The notes: a model not told the origin generated them from the letters alone. Positions 35,750-46,194 are shown, counted from the stretch's first letter. The stretch: DNA of 64,000 bases from Thermus oshimai DSM 12092 (GCF_000373145.1 NZ_KB890614.1:94042-158041), one strand, 5' to 3'. Numbers and translations: made by a program.

Positions 35750-37499
35750 GGGCCTCCTTTAGGGCCTGGGCCACCTTGAGGTTCATCCCTGGAAGCCGGG
35801 CGAGCTCCTCCAGGGGGGCTTCCCTTAGGGCGGAAAGCCCCCCGTAGCGCTCCAGAAGGAGCTTTTTCCGCGCGGGGCCGAGGCCCGGGATCCCCTCCAG
35901 GAAGCGGAAGACCGCCTCCTCCCGCTTCTTTTGGTGGTAGCGGAGGCCGTTTTGGTGGGCCTCGTCCCGGAGGTGGATGAGAAGGGCTAAGGCGGGGTGG
36001 GTGAGGGGGAGGTGCAGGGTGCGCCCGTCCTCCAGGACCAGGGCCTCCTCCCGCTTGGCGAGGCCCACCAGGGGGAGGTTGAGCCCCGCCCGCTCCAGCC
36101 CCTTCCTTGCGGCCCGCACCTGGCCCAGGCCGCCGTCTATCAGGAGGAGGTCCGGCAGGGGCATCTCCTTGAGGCTTCCCGTAAACCGCCGGTAGACCGC
36201 CTCCTCCAGGGCCTCGTAGTCGTCGTTCCCCGCCTTAAGGCGCATCCTACGGTACTCCGCCTTCTTGGGCCTGCCCCCCTCAAAGACCGCGATGGAGGCC
36301 ACCCGGGCCTGGCCCTGGAGGTGGCTGATGTCGTACCCCTCTATGCGGAAGGGCCTTCGGGCGAGGCCCAGGATCTCCTGGAGGGCCTTCAGGGCGGGGT
36401 GGTCCCCCCGCTTCTCCAGGGCCTTGAGCTCCGTTTCCAGGGCTAGGCGGGCGTTTCGCTCCGCAAGCTCTAAAAGGCGCTTCTTCTCCCCCCTTTGGGG
36501 TATGCGCACCTCCACCCTCCGCCCGGCCCGCCGCCTTAAGAGCGCTTCCAGGGCCTCTTTCTCCTCCACGGGGAAGGGGAGGAGGACCAGGGGGGGGAGG
36601 GGGGAGGCCTCGAGGTAGTGCCCCCGCAGGAAGGCCCAGAGGATCTCCTCGTCCGAGGCCTCCTCCTTCTCCACCACCCGGCTGATGCGCCCCAGGATCC
36701 GCCCCGAGCGCACCTGGTAAAGCTGCACCACCGCCAAGGCCCCCGCCCGGGCGAAGCCCAAGAAGTCCAGGTCCCCAAGCTCAGGGTCAAAGGCCTGCTG
36801 GTTCGTGGAGAAGAAGGCCTTCAGGGCCTCCATCTGGTCCCGGATCTCCGCCGCCCGCTCAAAGTGGAGGGCCCTTGCGGCCTCGCGCATCTTGGCCTCG
36901 AGCTCCGCCAGGACCCACTCCACCCGCCCCTCCAGGACCGCCTCCACCTGGCGCACCACCTCCCGGTAGGCCTCGGGGTCCGCAAGCCCGGCGCAAGGGG
37001 CCAGGCAGCGGCCCATGCTGTGGTTCAGGCAGGGGTGGCGGCGCCTTTTCATGGGGTAGCCGGAGTTCTTCCGAAGGGGGAAGAGCCGGTCTATAAGGGC
37101 CTTGATCCGCCTCAGGGCCCCGGCTTCGGGGAAGGGCCCGTAGTACTTGGCCCCGTCGGGCTCCACCCGCCGCACCACGAGAAGGGTGGGGAAGGGCTCG
37201 TTGGTGAGCTTCAGGAAGGGGTAGTGCTTGTCGTCCTTGAGGAGGACGTTGAAGGGGGGGCGGTGGGCCTTGATGAGGTTGGCCTCGAGGAGGAGCGCCT
37301 CCACCTCGTCCCGGGTGGCGATGAACTCCAGGAGGGTGGCCTCCTCGGCGATGCGCCGGGCCTTCCCTTCCGCGTGGAAGTAGCTCCGCACCCGGGCCCT
37401 GAGGTTCTTGGCCTTCCCCACATAAAGCACCTCCTCCCCCCGCTTCCAGAGGTAGACCCCGGGGGTTTCGGGGAGGGGGGGAAGGGCTTCCGGCCTCAT
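35721..37499 (-). CDS. uvrC: Excinuclease ABC subunit C
   Basis: 592 residues. The N-terminal GIY-YIG nuclease (TPGVYLWKRGEEVLYVGKAK) makes the 3' cut, the UvrB-binding region is in the middle, and the RNase H-like nuclease (GYDISHLQG ... LLIDGGLGQ) makes the 5' cut. A helix-hairpin-helix (IPGLGPARKKLLLERYGG) closes the protein. It incises DNA beside bulky damage after UvrA/UvrB loading. The thioesterase gene lies 36 bp upstream on the same strand and may share its transcript. Confidence 0.96.
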   Translation of the reverse strand: MRPEALPPLPETPGVYLWKRGEEVLYVGKAKNLRARVRSYFHAEGKARRIAEEATLLEFIATRDEVEALLLEANLIKAHRPPFNVLLKDDKHYPFLKLTNEPFPTLLVVRRVEPDGAKYYGPFPEAGALRRIKALIDRLFPLRKNSGYPMKRRRHPCLNHSMGRCLAPCAGLADPEAYREVVRQVEAVLEGRVEWVLAELEAKMREAARALHFERAAEIRDQMEALKAFFSTNQQAFDPELGDLDFLGFARAGALAVVQLYQVRSGRILGRISRVVEKEEASDEEILWAFLRGHYLEASPLPPLVLLPFPVEEKEALEALLRRRAGRRVEVRIPQRGEKKRLLELAERNARLALETELKALEKRGDHPALKALQEILGLARRPFRIEGYDISHLQGQARVASIAVFEGGRPKKAEYRRMRLKAGNDDYEALEEAVYRRFTGSLKEMPLPDLLLIDGGLGQVRAARKGLERAGLNLPLVGLAKREEALVLEDGRTLHLPLTHPALALLIHLRDEAHQNGLRYHQKKREEAVFRFLEGIPGLGPARKKLLLERYGGLSALREAPLEELARLPGMNLKVAQALKEALKEAGPAPA

Positions 37500-37535
37500 C
37501 CTTCCCCGATTGTAGGCAAAGGAGGGCGCGGACGC

Positions 37536-37940
37536 TTAAGCCTGCCTTTCTAAGGGCACCACCGCCAGGGTGCACCGGCTTGCGGCCATCAGCCGGCCCT
37601 CCTCGTCGTAGACCTTCACCTCCCACACCTGGGTGGTGCGCCCCAGGTGGAGGGGGCGGCCCACGGCGCGGATGGTCCCGGCCTGCTTCTTGCGGATGTG
37701 GTTGCAGTTGATCTCCAGCCCGAAGGCCGCGTGCCCCTCGGGGGCGTTCAGAAAGCCCCCCACGCTGGCCACGCTCTCCGCCAGGGCCACCGTGGCCCCG
37801 CCGTGGAGGAAGCCGAAGGGCTGGTGGACCCTGGGGGTGACCTCCAGTTCGGCGATGACCTCCTCCTTCTCCAGCTTCAGGTAGCGCACCCCCAGGGTGC
37901 GGTCCAGGGTTTCCCGCTCCAAGAAGGCCAGGGATTCCAT
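37536..37940 (-). CDS. Hotdog-fold acyl-CoA thioesterase (PaaI-like)
   Basis: 134 residues from ATG 37940. HQPFGFLHGGATVALAESVAS is the hotdog thioesterase signature, with the catalytic acidic residue in the helix after HGG. FGLEINCNHIRKKQAG and GRTTQVWEVKVYDEEGRLMA follow. It hydrolyses acyl- or aryl-CoA thioesters. A TATACT box ends 7 nt before the ATG, so it is leaderless. Further in-frame sequence upstream is non-coding. Confidence 0.88.
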   Translation of the reverse strand: MESLAFLERETLDRTLGVRYLKLEKEEVIAELEVTPRVHQPFGFLHGGATVALAESVASVGGFLNAPEGHAAFGLEINCNHIRKKQAGTIRAVGRPLHLGRTTQVWEVKVYDEEGRLMAASRCTLAVVPLERQA

Positions 37941-37947
37941 GCCCTGG

Positions 37948-37955
37948 AGTATAAA
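37948..37955. promoter_or_regulatory. Overlapping divergent -10 boxes (AGTATAAA)
   Basis: Reverse TATACT (37948-37953) serves the thioesterase and forward TATAAA (37950-37955) the hydrolase-like gene; each is 6-7 nt from its start codon. The shared bases make the promoters mutually exclusive. Confidence 0.6.
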
Positions 37956-37961
37956 GGGGGC

Positions 37962-38594
37962 GTGGGCGAGCTCCGCCTTTTCCCAGGCCTCCTCTCCCCC
38001 CCTTCGGGGCTGGACCTTTTCCTGGACCTTCCCTCGGAGCCGGGCCTCCACCTCCTGGCCTTCGGGGAGGGGGCCTTAGAGGCCTTGCGGGTGGCCTTCC
38101 AGGGGGGGGTGAGAAGCCTCGTCCTCCTTTCCCCCATCCTCCGGAGGGACGCCTTCCTGGAGGCCCGGCTCCAGGCCCTCCGCTTCGGTTTGGAAAGGGG
38201 GGGCGTGGAGGGCTTCGCCACCGTGGGCCGGGCCCTCTTCTTCGGCCCCCGCACCGCAGGAAGCGAGGAGATCTTTTCCGCCTGGCGCGAAGGGCTTTCG
38301 GAGGGGAAGGTGAGGGCCTGGCTGGAGCGCCTTTCGGCCCTAGGGGACGAGCGGCGCTGGCTCCGGGGGACGGAGGCCCGGCTTCTCGTGGTCCAGGGGG
38401 CCCTGGACGCCTTCACCCCGCCCCCCTACGGCCGGGAGGCCGCGGACTGGGCCAAGGGGGAGGCCCTCTTCTTCGCGGTGGAGGGGGCGGGGCACCTGGT
38501 CCCCTGGGAGGCCCCGGAGGAGGTGGCCTCCTGGGTGGGGGACTTCCTCCTGGGGGAGGGGTTTAGGCCCCTGCCGGGGGGGCTTGCCCTATGA
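37962..38594 (+). CDS. Alpha/beta-hydrolase-like protein lacking the nucleophile serine
   Basis: 210 residues from GTG 37962. The layout is that of an alpha/beta hydrolase: LHLLAFGEGALEALRVA at the nucleophile elbow, LVVQGALDAFTPP with the acid, and EGAGHLVPWEAPEEV with the His. The elbow reads G-E-G instead of G-x-S-x-G, so the Ser is replaced by Glu and normal esterase chemistry is unlikely. The N-terminal strands are shortened. It is coupled to the next gene by an ATGA overlap. Confidence 0.65.
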   Translation: MGELRLFPGLLSPPSGLDLFLDLPSEPGLHLLAFGEGALEALRVAFQGGVRSLVLLSPILRRDAFLEARLQALRFGLERGGVEGFATVGRALFFGPRTAGSEEIFSAWREGLSEGKVRAWLERLSALGDERRWLRGTEARLLVVQGALDAFTPPPYGREAADWAKGEALFFAVEGAGHLVPWEAPEEVASWVGDFLLGEGFRPLPGGLAL

Positions 38595-38959
38595 GGCGCA
38601 CCGGCTACCTCCACCTTTACGGCCTGAACCTGGTCTTTGACCGGGTGGGGCGGGGCCGGCCGGTGGTCCTCTTGGCCGAGGAGGCGGGGCGCTGGCCGGA
38701 GCGCCTGCCGGAGGGCTTTGCCTTTTACCTTCCCGACCTGCCGGGCTATGGCCGCACCGGTGGGCCTTCCATGGCCCCGGAGGAGCTTGCGGAGTACGCC
38801 GCCGCCTTCGCGGTGATGCTGAACCTGGGGAACCCTCCTTTTCTCCTCCGGGGGGTGGGGCTTCTGGTGGGGCCTTTCCTCGAGGCCCGGGGGTTCGCCG
38901 TTTGTCCCGCGGAAGAAGACCTGATAACGGCCTTGTCAAATCTTTGCGAAGAAGGTTAG
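38591..38959 (+). CDS. Short alpha/beta-hydrolase-fold protein, probably non-catalytic
   Basis: 122 residues beginning MRRTGYLHLYGLNLVFDRVG. It closely resembles a small T. thermophilus protein of known structure that I recall as PDB 2DST (alpha/beta hydrolase fold, no assigned function). PDLPGYGRTGGPSMAPEELAEY matches the fold, but the elbow (LLRGVGLLVG) has no Ser. The two adjacent degenerate hydrolases may form one split or paired protein. Confidence 0.7.
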   Translation: MRRTGYLHLYGLNLVFDRVGRGRPVVLLAEEAGRWPERLPEGFAFYLPDLPGYGRTGGPSMAPEELAEYAAAFAVMLNLGNPPFLLRGVGLLVGPFLEARGFAVCPAEEDLITALSNLCEEG

Positions 38960-38962
38960 AAT
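38933..38962 (+). promoter_or_regulatory. Promoter of the small exported protein
   Basis: TTGTCA (38933-38938), 18-bp spacer, TAGAAT (38957-38962). A GGGAGGTGG RBS follows before ATG 38981. Confidence 0.75.
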
Positions 38963-38980
38963 GCCCTAGGGAGGTGGGGT

Positions 38981-39415
38981 ATGCGTAAGCTTCTGTTGAC
39001 GCTTGGTGTGTTTTTCGGTCTGGCCTCGGCCCAGGTTTCCCTGGAAGGCCTCAAGCCCTCCGTGGCCCTCATGGGGGGGAGCCAGGGGTTCGGGGTGGAG
39101 CTCTCCTGGCACTGCCTCCTCTTCCAGCCCCCCGTGGGGGAGGTCCGCCCGGCCTTGGACCTGGGCTTCACCGCGGCGGGCGAGGCGAGCGGGGCCTTCC
39201 TCTTCCGCTACCACTACCCCTTCGCCGAAGAGTTGAGGGCGGGGGCGGGGATGGGCGTGGGCTTCCCCAAGTTTTGGGACCCCAAGCTCTACCTCCGCCT
39301 GGACGCGGAGTACCACCTGAAGGCCCTGGTGGGGGCCCCCCTCTTCCTGGGGGCGGACTTCGGCCTCCTTGGGGATAAGCCGGCGGGCCACCTGAAGCTG
39401 GGCTACCGCTTCTAA
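38981..39415 (+). CDS. Small exported beta-rich protein, possible outer-membrane barrel
   Basis: 144 residues. Signal peptide MRKLLLTLGVFFGLASAQ, then alternating amphipathic strands (GFGVELSWHCLLFQPP, PKLYLRLDAEYHL) and a terminal aromatic residue (LKLGYRF), the usual end of outer-membrane beta-barrels. I do not recognise a named family. It has its own promoter and terminator, hence a single-gene transcript. Confidence 0.7.
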   Translation: MRKLLLTLGVFFGLASAQVSLEGLKPSVALMGGSQGFGVELSWHCLLFQPPVGEVRPALDLGFTAAGEASGAFLFRYHYPFAEELRAGAGMGVGFPKFWDPKLYLRLDAEYHLKALVGAPLFLGADFGLLGDKPAGHLKLGYRF

Positions 39416-39430
39416 GTAGGCGGAAGCACT

Positions 39431-39465
39431 CCCCCCGCGGGTTCGCGCCTGCGGGGGGTGTTTTT
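39431..39465 (+). terminator. Intrinsic terminator
   Basis: CCCCCCGC / GCGGGGGG stem with a GG-rich loop, followed directly by TTTTT (39461-39465). It lies between the exported-protein gene and convergent truD. Confidence 0.85.
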
Positions 39466-39467
39466 CC

Positions 39468-40526
39468 TTACCCCTCCTGGCCTTCCTCCCCCCCTTCCGG
39501 GGCGTCCACCTCCACCTTCATCACCTCCCTTAGGAGGCTCGTGGCGTAGCTCCCCTTGGGGAGGGAAAAGGAGAGCCAAAGCCCCTCAGGGGCCTCCTCC
39601 ACCCGCCAGTCCTGAAGGGGCACCCTTATGGGCCTCCTAGCCCCCCGGCGGGCGCTGAACTCCTCCCGGCGGAGGTCGTAGCGGGCTAGAACCTCGTCCT
39701 CCAGGGCCCGGGCCTCCCCTTGGGCCTCGGGGTACTTCTTGCCGAAAAGGGGCCCGGTGGCGCTGATCTCCAGCCTTAAGGCCCGCTCCGCCTCCTTGGG
39801 GTCCTCCACCAGGAACTCCCCCCCGGTGGCGTGCTTCTTGGCCCAGTCCCCGGGGATCACCGCGGCGTAAAGCCCCCGTTCCATCCTCAAGGCCACCCAG
39901 TCGTTGAAGAGGAGGCTTTGGAGGCTTCCCACCAGGAAGCGCTTGAGCCAGGGGCTTCCCCGCCCCTTGCCCTTCTTCACCAGCTCGTACCCCTTTAGGG
40001 GGTTCAGCCCCCCAAGGCCGAAGCGCTGGGGGCCATAGTAGTTGGGAAGGCCCTGGGCCTCTAGGACCCTCAGGATGGCCTCGGCCCTCTCCTTTCCCCC
40101 TTCCGCGTTTCGGATGAGGATCCGGAAGCGGTTCCCCTTGAGGTGGCCCGTCCGGAGCTTGTTGGTGTGGAGGCCGGCCTCCAAAAGGCGCACCCCCTTT
40201 AGGTTCTCCAGGAGGCAGAGGGCGTCCTCGTACTTCCTTGGGATGGAGAACCACTGCCGGGTGCGGGCGCGCTTGTCCTTAAGCCCCGCCACCCCGATCT
40301 CCTTTTCCGGCACCCCTAGCTCGTCCCGGAGGAACTCAAAGACCTCCCGGGTGGTGCGCCCTTCCTTCTCCAGGAAGAGGTAGAGGTGCTCCCCCTTCCC
40401 GCTGGGGCGGTAGGCGGGGATCTCCTCCACCTGGAAGTCCTCCGGGATAGCCCGGATGGCCCCTCCCACCCCCGGGAGGCCCGCGGTGAGGAAGGGGTAG
40501 CGCCCTGGCCGGTAGACGAGGTCCAT
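39468..40526 (-). CDS. truD: tRNA pseudouridine(13) synthase TruD
   Basis: 352 residues. The TruD motif VAGLKDKRARTRQWFSIP carries the catalytic Asp (LKD), and NYYGPQRFG and GHLKGNRFRI are conserved family segments. It converts U13 of tRNA-Glu and others to pseudouridine. It lies 14 bp downstream of pepF on the same strand and is probably cotranscribed. Confidence 0.94.
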   Translation of the reverse strand: MDLVYRPGRYPFLTAGLPGVGGAIRAIPEDFQVEEIPAYRPSGKGEHLYLFLEKEGRTTREVFEFLRDELGVPEKEIGVAGLKDKRARTRQWFSIPRKYEDALCLLENLKGVRLLEAGLHTNKLRTGHLKGNRFRILIRNAEGGKERAEAILRVLEAQGLPNYYGPQRFGLGGLNPLKGYELVKKGKGRGSPWLKRFLVGSLQSLLFNDWVALRMERGLYAAVIPGDWAKKHATGGEFLVEDPKEAERALRLEISATGPLFGKKYPEAQGEARALEDEVLARYDLRREEFSARRGARRPIRVPLQDWRVEEAPEGLWLSFSLPKGSYATSLLREVMKVEVDAPEGGEEGQEG

Positions 40527-40540
40527 CCTCTTATTCTCGC

Positions 40541-42253
40541 CTAGGGCAAGGCCTTAAGCCAAGCCTCCAGGACCCCAAAGCCGTAGCGGAAGAAGGCCTC
40601 CGAGCCGAGCTCCACCCCCGCCTGGGCCAGGATCTCCTTGGGCCCCAGGCTTTCCCCCGCCTCCAGGACCTTTAGGTACTTGGGCACGAAGGCCGCCCCC
40701 TCCTCCCGGTAGCGCCCGTAGAGGGCCAGGACCACCAGGTAGCCCAGGGCGTAGCTGTAGGTGTAGAAGCGGTAGTGGACGAAGTGGGGGATGCCCGCCC
40801 AGGCCGAGCGATCCAGCTCCGTCCAGGCCACGCCCGCCCCGTAGAGCCTGGCCTGCTCCTCCTGCCAGAGGCGGTGGAACTCCTCGGGGGCCAGGGCGGC
40901 CTCTTTCCGGGCCTCGAGGCTCCTCCTTTCAAAGAAGGTGTACATCACCTGGCGGAAGAGGGTGCCGATGGCGTCCTCCACCCGCTCGGCGAGGAGGAGG
41001 GTCCGTTCCTCCTCAGGAAGCCTTTCCAGAAGGAGGTCGTCCAGGAGGATCTCCGCGAAGACGCTGGCCGTCTCCGCGAGGGGGGTGGAGGCCCCGAAGT
41101 TCAGGAGGCGCTGCTTCCTCGCCAGGTAGAAGTGCACCCCGTGCCCGAGCTCGTGGGCCAGGGTGTGGGCGCTGTCCAGATCGTCCGTGTGGTTCAGCAG
41201 GACGTAGGGGTGGGTGGAGGGGAGCCCCCCGCTGCAGAAGGCCCCGCCCCGCTTGCCCGGCCGGGGGTAGACGTCAATCCAGCGCCCCTCAAAGAAGCGC
41301 TCCGCGATGGCCGCCATCTCGGGGCTGAAGCGGCGGAAGGCCTCGAGGACCAGCGCCCTCGCCTCCTCAAAGGGCACCTTGGGCTTCTCCCCAAGGGGGG
41401 CGAGGAGGTCCTCGCTCGGGGTCTTCGCCTGCCCTAGGCGCTTCGCCTTCCAGAGGTAGTAGCGCTCCACCAGGGGATAGTGGGCCTCCGTGGCCTCCAG
41501 GAGAGCCTCGATGTCCTTCACCTCCACCTCGTCCCTGAGGGCCACGGGCTCCAGAGGGTGGCGGTAGCCCCTAAGGCGCAGGTCCTGGAGGTAGTCCAGG
41601 TAGACCGCGTTGAACACGGAGGCCAGGGTGGGGGCCTCCTCCAGGAGCTTCCCATAAAGGGCCCGGTGGGCCTCCCGCCGGAGGGCGGGGTCGGGGTCCC
41701 GCCTCAGGGCCCGCACCTCCATCTCCGTGCGCTCCTTCCCCCCCACCAGGAAGCGGAAGCGGCCCGTGTACTCCGTGTAGAACTGGCTCCAGGCGGAGCG
41801 CCCCACGAGGCCTTTCAGGTTCAAAAGCTCCTCCTCCCGCTCCGAAAGGGTGTGGGGGGCGTAGGCCCGCTGCCTTTCCAGGAAGTGGCGGAGGTCGGAA
41901 AGGCCCTCGTATTCCACAAGGCGCCGGAAGGCCTCCTCGGGAAGCTTCCTTAAGGCCACCTCCAGGGGGACGAGGCGGTTACGCACCTCGGTGTAGCGGC
42001 TCCGCACCCGGTCCAAAAGGGCCTTGGCCGTGGGGTCCTGGGTGCGGGTGGCGAAGTAGAGGCTTGCGTAGTTCAGGGGCTTGTAGGCCTTCTCCAGGGC
42101 CTCCTCGTAGCGGCGGAAGAGGGCTTCCGCCCGAAGAGGGTCTTCCAGGTCCTTGGGGTCAAGCTCCCCGGCGAGGGCCAAGGCGGCCTCGAGGTCCTCC
42201 CATAGCCTGGGGTCCTCGGGGCCTCCGTAGAGGTCGGAAAGGTCCCATTCCAC
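40541..42253 (-). CDS. pepF: M3-family oligoendopeptidase (PepF-like)
   Basis: 570 residues. Zinc motif HELGHGVHF (HEXXH) with the downstream Glu in FGASTPLAETASVFAE; helical N-terminal domain as in PepF. It degrades short peptides in the cytoplasm. The start is GTG 42253 (VEWDLSDLYGG), 7 nt after a TATACT box; an ATG at 42340 would add 29 unlikely residues and cross the promoter. Confidence 0.92.
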   Translation of the reverse strand: MEWDLSDLYGGPEDPRLWEDLEAALALAGELDPKDLEDPLRAEALFRRYEEALEKAYKPLNYASLYFATRTQDPTAKALLDRVRSRYTEVRNRLVPLEVALRKLPEEAFRRLVEYEGLSDLRHFLERQRAYAPHTLSEREEELLNLKGLVGRSAWSQFYTEYTGRFRFLVGGKERTEMEVRALRRDPDPALRREAHRALYGKLLEEAPTLASVFNAVYLDYLQDLRLRGYRHPLEPVALRDEVEVKDIEALLEATEAHYPLVERYYLWKAKRLGQAKTPSEDLLAPLGEKPKVPFEEARALVLEAFRRFSPEMAAIAERFFEGRWIDVYPRPGKRGGAFCSGGLPSTHPYVLLNHTDDLDSAHTLAHELGHGVHFYLARKQRLLNFGASTPLAETASVFAEILLDDLLLERLPEEERTLLLAERVEDAIGTLFRQVMYTFFERRSLEARKEAALAPEEFHRLWQEEQARLYGAGVAWTELDRSAWAGIPHFVHYRFYTYSYALGYLVVLALYGRYREEGAAFVPKYLKVLEAGESLGPKEILAQAGVELGSEAFFRYGFGVLEAWLKALP

Positions 42254-42260
42254 GGCGCCC

Positions 42261-42268
42261 AGTATACT
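42261..42268. promoter_or_regulatory. Palindromic -10 (AGTATACT) serving both strands
   Basis: The perfect palindrome AGTATACT gives TATACT on each strand: 7 nt from the pepF GTG in reverse, and about 50 nt before the RNase gene in the forward direction. Confidence 0.55.
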
Positions 42269-42320
42269 GGGGGGTGGCGCCTTTTTCCGGGAAGGTCCCG
42301 GCCCAACAAGGGAAGCGACC

Positions 42321-44107
42321 ATGAACGCCGCGCTGGTCATCTACCGCCAAAAACCCGCCCTGGCCTGGGAGAAGGAGGGGCGGCTGGAGCTCCTCCTCCC
42401 CACGGGGGAGCGGGTGAAGGTGCGCCCCAAGGACGTCCTCCTCCTCCACCCGGGGCCCGCGAGCCTGGACCTAAGGGTCCCGGAAGGGGAGGAGGAGGCG
42501 GCCTGGGAGCTCCTAAAGGGGGAGCGGGTTTCCCTAAGGGAACTCGCCGAGCTCGTCTACGGGGCCTACACCCCCGAGGCGGCCTACGGGGCCTACCTCC
42601 TGGCCCAAAGGGGGGAGCGCTTCGTCCTGGAAGGGGAGGGGGTGAGGGCCCGCACGGAGGAGGAGGTTGCCGCCCTCCTCCGGGCGCGGGAGGAAAAGGA
42701 GGCCCGGGAGCGGGCCTTCCGGGAAGGGGTGGAGCGGCTTAGAAAGGGCACCCCTTTGCCGGAGGACCGCCCCCTCCTCCAGGAGGTGGAGGCTTTCGCT
42801 TTAGGGGAGAGGAAGGAAAGCCCCGTCCTCCGCGCCCTGGGCCTTGCCGAGGCCCCCGAGGCCGCCCACGGCCTCCTCCTCCGCCTGGGGGTCTGGCGGC
42901 GGGAAAACCCCCACCCGAGGCGGCTCGGCCTTCCCCTAAGCCCCCCAGGCCTCCCCGTCCCCCCCTTGCCCGAGGAGGAGCGGGCCGACCTCACCCACCT
43001 CCCCGCCTTCGCCATCGACGACGAGGGGAGCCAGGACCCGGACGACGCGGTTTGGGCGGAAAGGGTGGGGGAGGGGTTCCGGCTTTATGTGCACGTGGCG
43101 GACGTGGCCGCCCTGGTGGCCCCGGGTAGCCCCCTGGACGAGGAGGCCCGCCGCCGGGGGGCCAACCTCTACCTCCCGGAGGGGACGGTGCCCATGCTCC
43201 CCGAGGGGGTGACCCAGGCCCTCGGCTTAGGTCTGCAGGAGACCTCTCCCGCCCTCACCTTTGAGCTTCTCGTTTCCGAGGAGGGGGAGCTTCTGGAGGA
43301 AAGGGTCTACCCGAGCTGGGTGCGGGTCCAGCGCCTCACCTACCGGGAGGCCCTGGAGGCGGAGGGCTTGGAGGCCCTGAAGGCCCTTTCGGAGGCCTTC
43401 CGGCGGCGGCGCCTGGCCCAGGGGGCGGTGGAGCTTGCCCTGCCCGAGGTGAAGGTGCGGGTGGAGGGGGAGGCCATCCAGGTTCTCCCCCTGCCCCCCT
43501 ACGAGAGCCGGGTCTGGGTGCGGGAGGCCATGCTCCTTGCGGGCTACGCCGCGGCCCATTTGGCCCTAAGGGAGGGGCTTCCCTTCCCCTTCGCCACCCA
43601 GGAGGCCCCCACCAGGCGGGTGGAGGGGGAGGGCCTAAGCGCCCTTTGGGAGCAGCGGAAGGCCCTGAAACGGGCCCAGCTCAAGGCGGTGCCCGCCCCC
43701 CACAAGGGCCTTGGCCTTCCCCTCTACGCCCAGGTGACGAGCCCCTTAAGGCGTTACCTGGACCTGGTGGCCCACCAGCAGCTTCGGGCCTGGCTCAAGG
43801 GGGAAAGGCCCCTCGCCCAGGGGGAGATCCTGGAGCGGGTGGGGGCGGCGGAGGCGGTGGCCGACCTGGTGCGGGAGGCCGAACGGAAGAGCAAACTCCA
43901 CTGGACCCTTCTCTACCTCCAGGAAAAGGGCTACGAAGGCCCAGGGGTCTTGGTGGAGCGAAGGGGCGGGCAGGGGGTCTTCCTCCTCCCTGAGCTCGGC
44001 CTCACCGCCCAGGTGGCCCTGCCTTCCCCCCTTCCCCTAGACGCGGAGGTCCGCCTCCGCTTCCTGGAGGCGGACCTTCCCGCCCTCGAGGCCCGCTTCG
44101 CCCTCGT

Positions 44108-44111
<4 letters not shown>
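42321..44111 (+). CDS. RNase II/R-family 3'-5' exoribonuclease
   Basis: 596 residues. The RNB catalytic domain has the acidic cluster [10 protein letters not shown] (233-242) that binds two Mg ions, then [22 protein letters not shown] and the [21 protein letters not shown] segment. A short S1-like C-terminus ([19 protein letters not shown]) is present, while canonical N-terminal cold-shock domains are not obvious. This is the compact form seen in Deinococcus-Thermus. It processively degrades RNA. RBS AAGGGAAG precedes ATG 42321. Confidence 0.92.
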
Positions 44112-45388
<1,277 letters not shown>

Positions 45389-45445
45389 AGCCTTACCTCC
45401 GGCCCTAGCATACCCCTCCTGGGGGGGCCGTGTGTCCCTTTGGCA

Positions 45446-45474
45446 TTGACTTCGGGGAGGGTTGGGGCTAGGGT
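45446..45474 (+). promoter_or_regulatory. Promoter of the YbjN-like gene
   Basis: TTGACT, 17-bp spacer, TAGGGT. It ends 18 bp before the GTG start. Confidence 0.65.
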
Positions 45475-45492
45475 GAGGGGGAAAGGAGCACC

Positions 45493-45942
45493 GTGAGGAT
45501 TCTTCTTATCCTATTGGCCCTCGCCCCCCTGGCCTTAGCCCAGGGTGTGGTGAAGGGGGTAACCGAGGCGGAGGTGGCCGCTCTCTTGAAAGAGGCGGGG
45601 ATCCCCTATGAACGTACGGAGCCCGGCCGCTTCCGTCTGGAGATGGCGGGGCTGGACAAGGTCTGGCTGAGCCTGGAGTACTGCCAAGGGAGCTCCTGCG
45701 GGGTGCTCCTTCTGGCCGCGGGGTTTACCCTGGAGGAACCCCCGGCCTTGGAGGACCTCAACCTCTGGAACGGGGAGGCCCTCCTAAGCCGGGCCTATCT
45801 GGACGAGGAGGGCGCGGCCTGGGTGGAGTCCGACCTGGACCTCACCGGCGGGGTGAGCCGGGAAGCGGTGAAGGTCTTCTTGCAGACCTTTGCCCAGGAA
45901 ACCCTGCCGGACTTCATGGAGTTCATCGGCTTTAAGCCTTGA
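45493..45942 (+). CDS. Exported YbjN-domain protein
   Basis: 149 residues; GTG start after AAAGGAG, then a signal peptide ([15 protein letters not shown]). The rest matches the YbjN fold pattern: [34 protein letters not shown] and a helix ending [13 protein letters not shown]. YbjN proteins resemble type III secretion chaperones; function is unclear. The promoter of tRNA-Met begins inside its stop codon. Confidence 0.8.
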   Translation: MRILLILLALAPLALAQGVVKGVTEAEVAALLKEAGIPYERTEPGRFRLEMAGLDKVWLSLEYCQGSSCGVLLLAAGFTLEEPPALEDLNLWNGEALLSRAYLDEEGAAWVESDLDLTGGVSREAVKVFLQTFAQETLPDFMEFIGFKP

Positions 45943-45967
45943 CGGGGCGAAGGGCCTTCCCTAAGAT
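45939..45967 (+). promoter_or_regulatory. Promoter of tRNA-Met
   Basis: TTGACG, 17-bp spacer, TAAGAT, starting at the end of the YbjN gene. Confidence 0.75.
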
Positions 45968-46010
45968 GGGGAGTGCCCGGTAGGGGCGGGCGTCTTTGGG
46001 TTCCAAGCCC

Positions 46011-46087
46011 GGCGGTGTAGCTCAGGTGGTCAGAGCACACGACTCATAATCGTGGTGTCGTGGGTTCGAGTCCCACCACCGCCACCA
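46011..46087 (+). tRNA. tRNA-Met (anticodon CAT), elongator type or possibly tRNA-Ile2
   Basis: Acceptor GGCGGTG/CACCGCC, anticodon stem CACGA/TCGTG, loop CTCATAA with anticodon CAT, CCA encoded. The paired 1-72 bases and lack of three G-C pairs in the anticodon stem exclude the initiator. A CAT tRNA converted by TilS to read AUA cannot be ruled out by sequence alone. Confidence 0.9.
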
Positions 46088-46099
46088 GTCAGGGACGCG

Positions 46100-46130
46100 A
46101 AAACCCCGGGGTCAGGTTCCCCGGGGTTTT
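46100..46130 (+). terminator. Intrinsic terminator after tRNA-Met
   Basis: Perfect 12-bp inverted repeat AAAACCCCGGGG / CCCCGGGGTTTT with a 7-nt loop, so the T run is part of the stem. Confidence 0.85.
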
Positions 46131-46194
46131 CGTTTGACCCTAACGTAGGGCTTGGCAAGTGCCGGTAGGTCCCCAGGGGGACTCAGGACACCCC

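Noticed and set aside
46011..46087. Calling this tRNA the initiator tRNA-fMet
   Set aside because: It has a paired 1-72 position and lacks the three consecutive G-C pairs in the anticodon stem.
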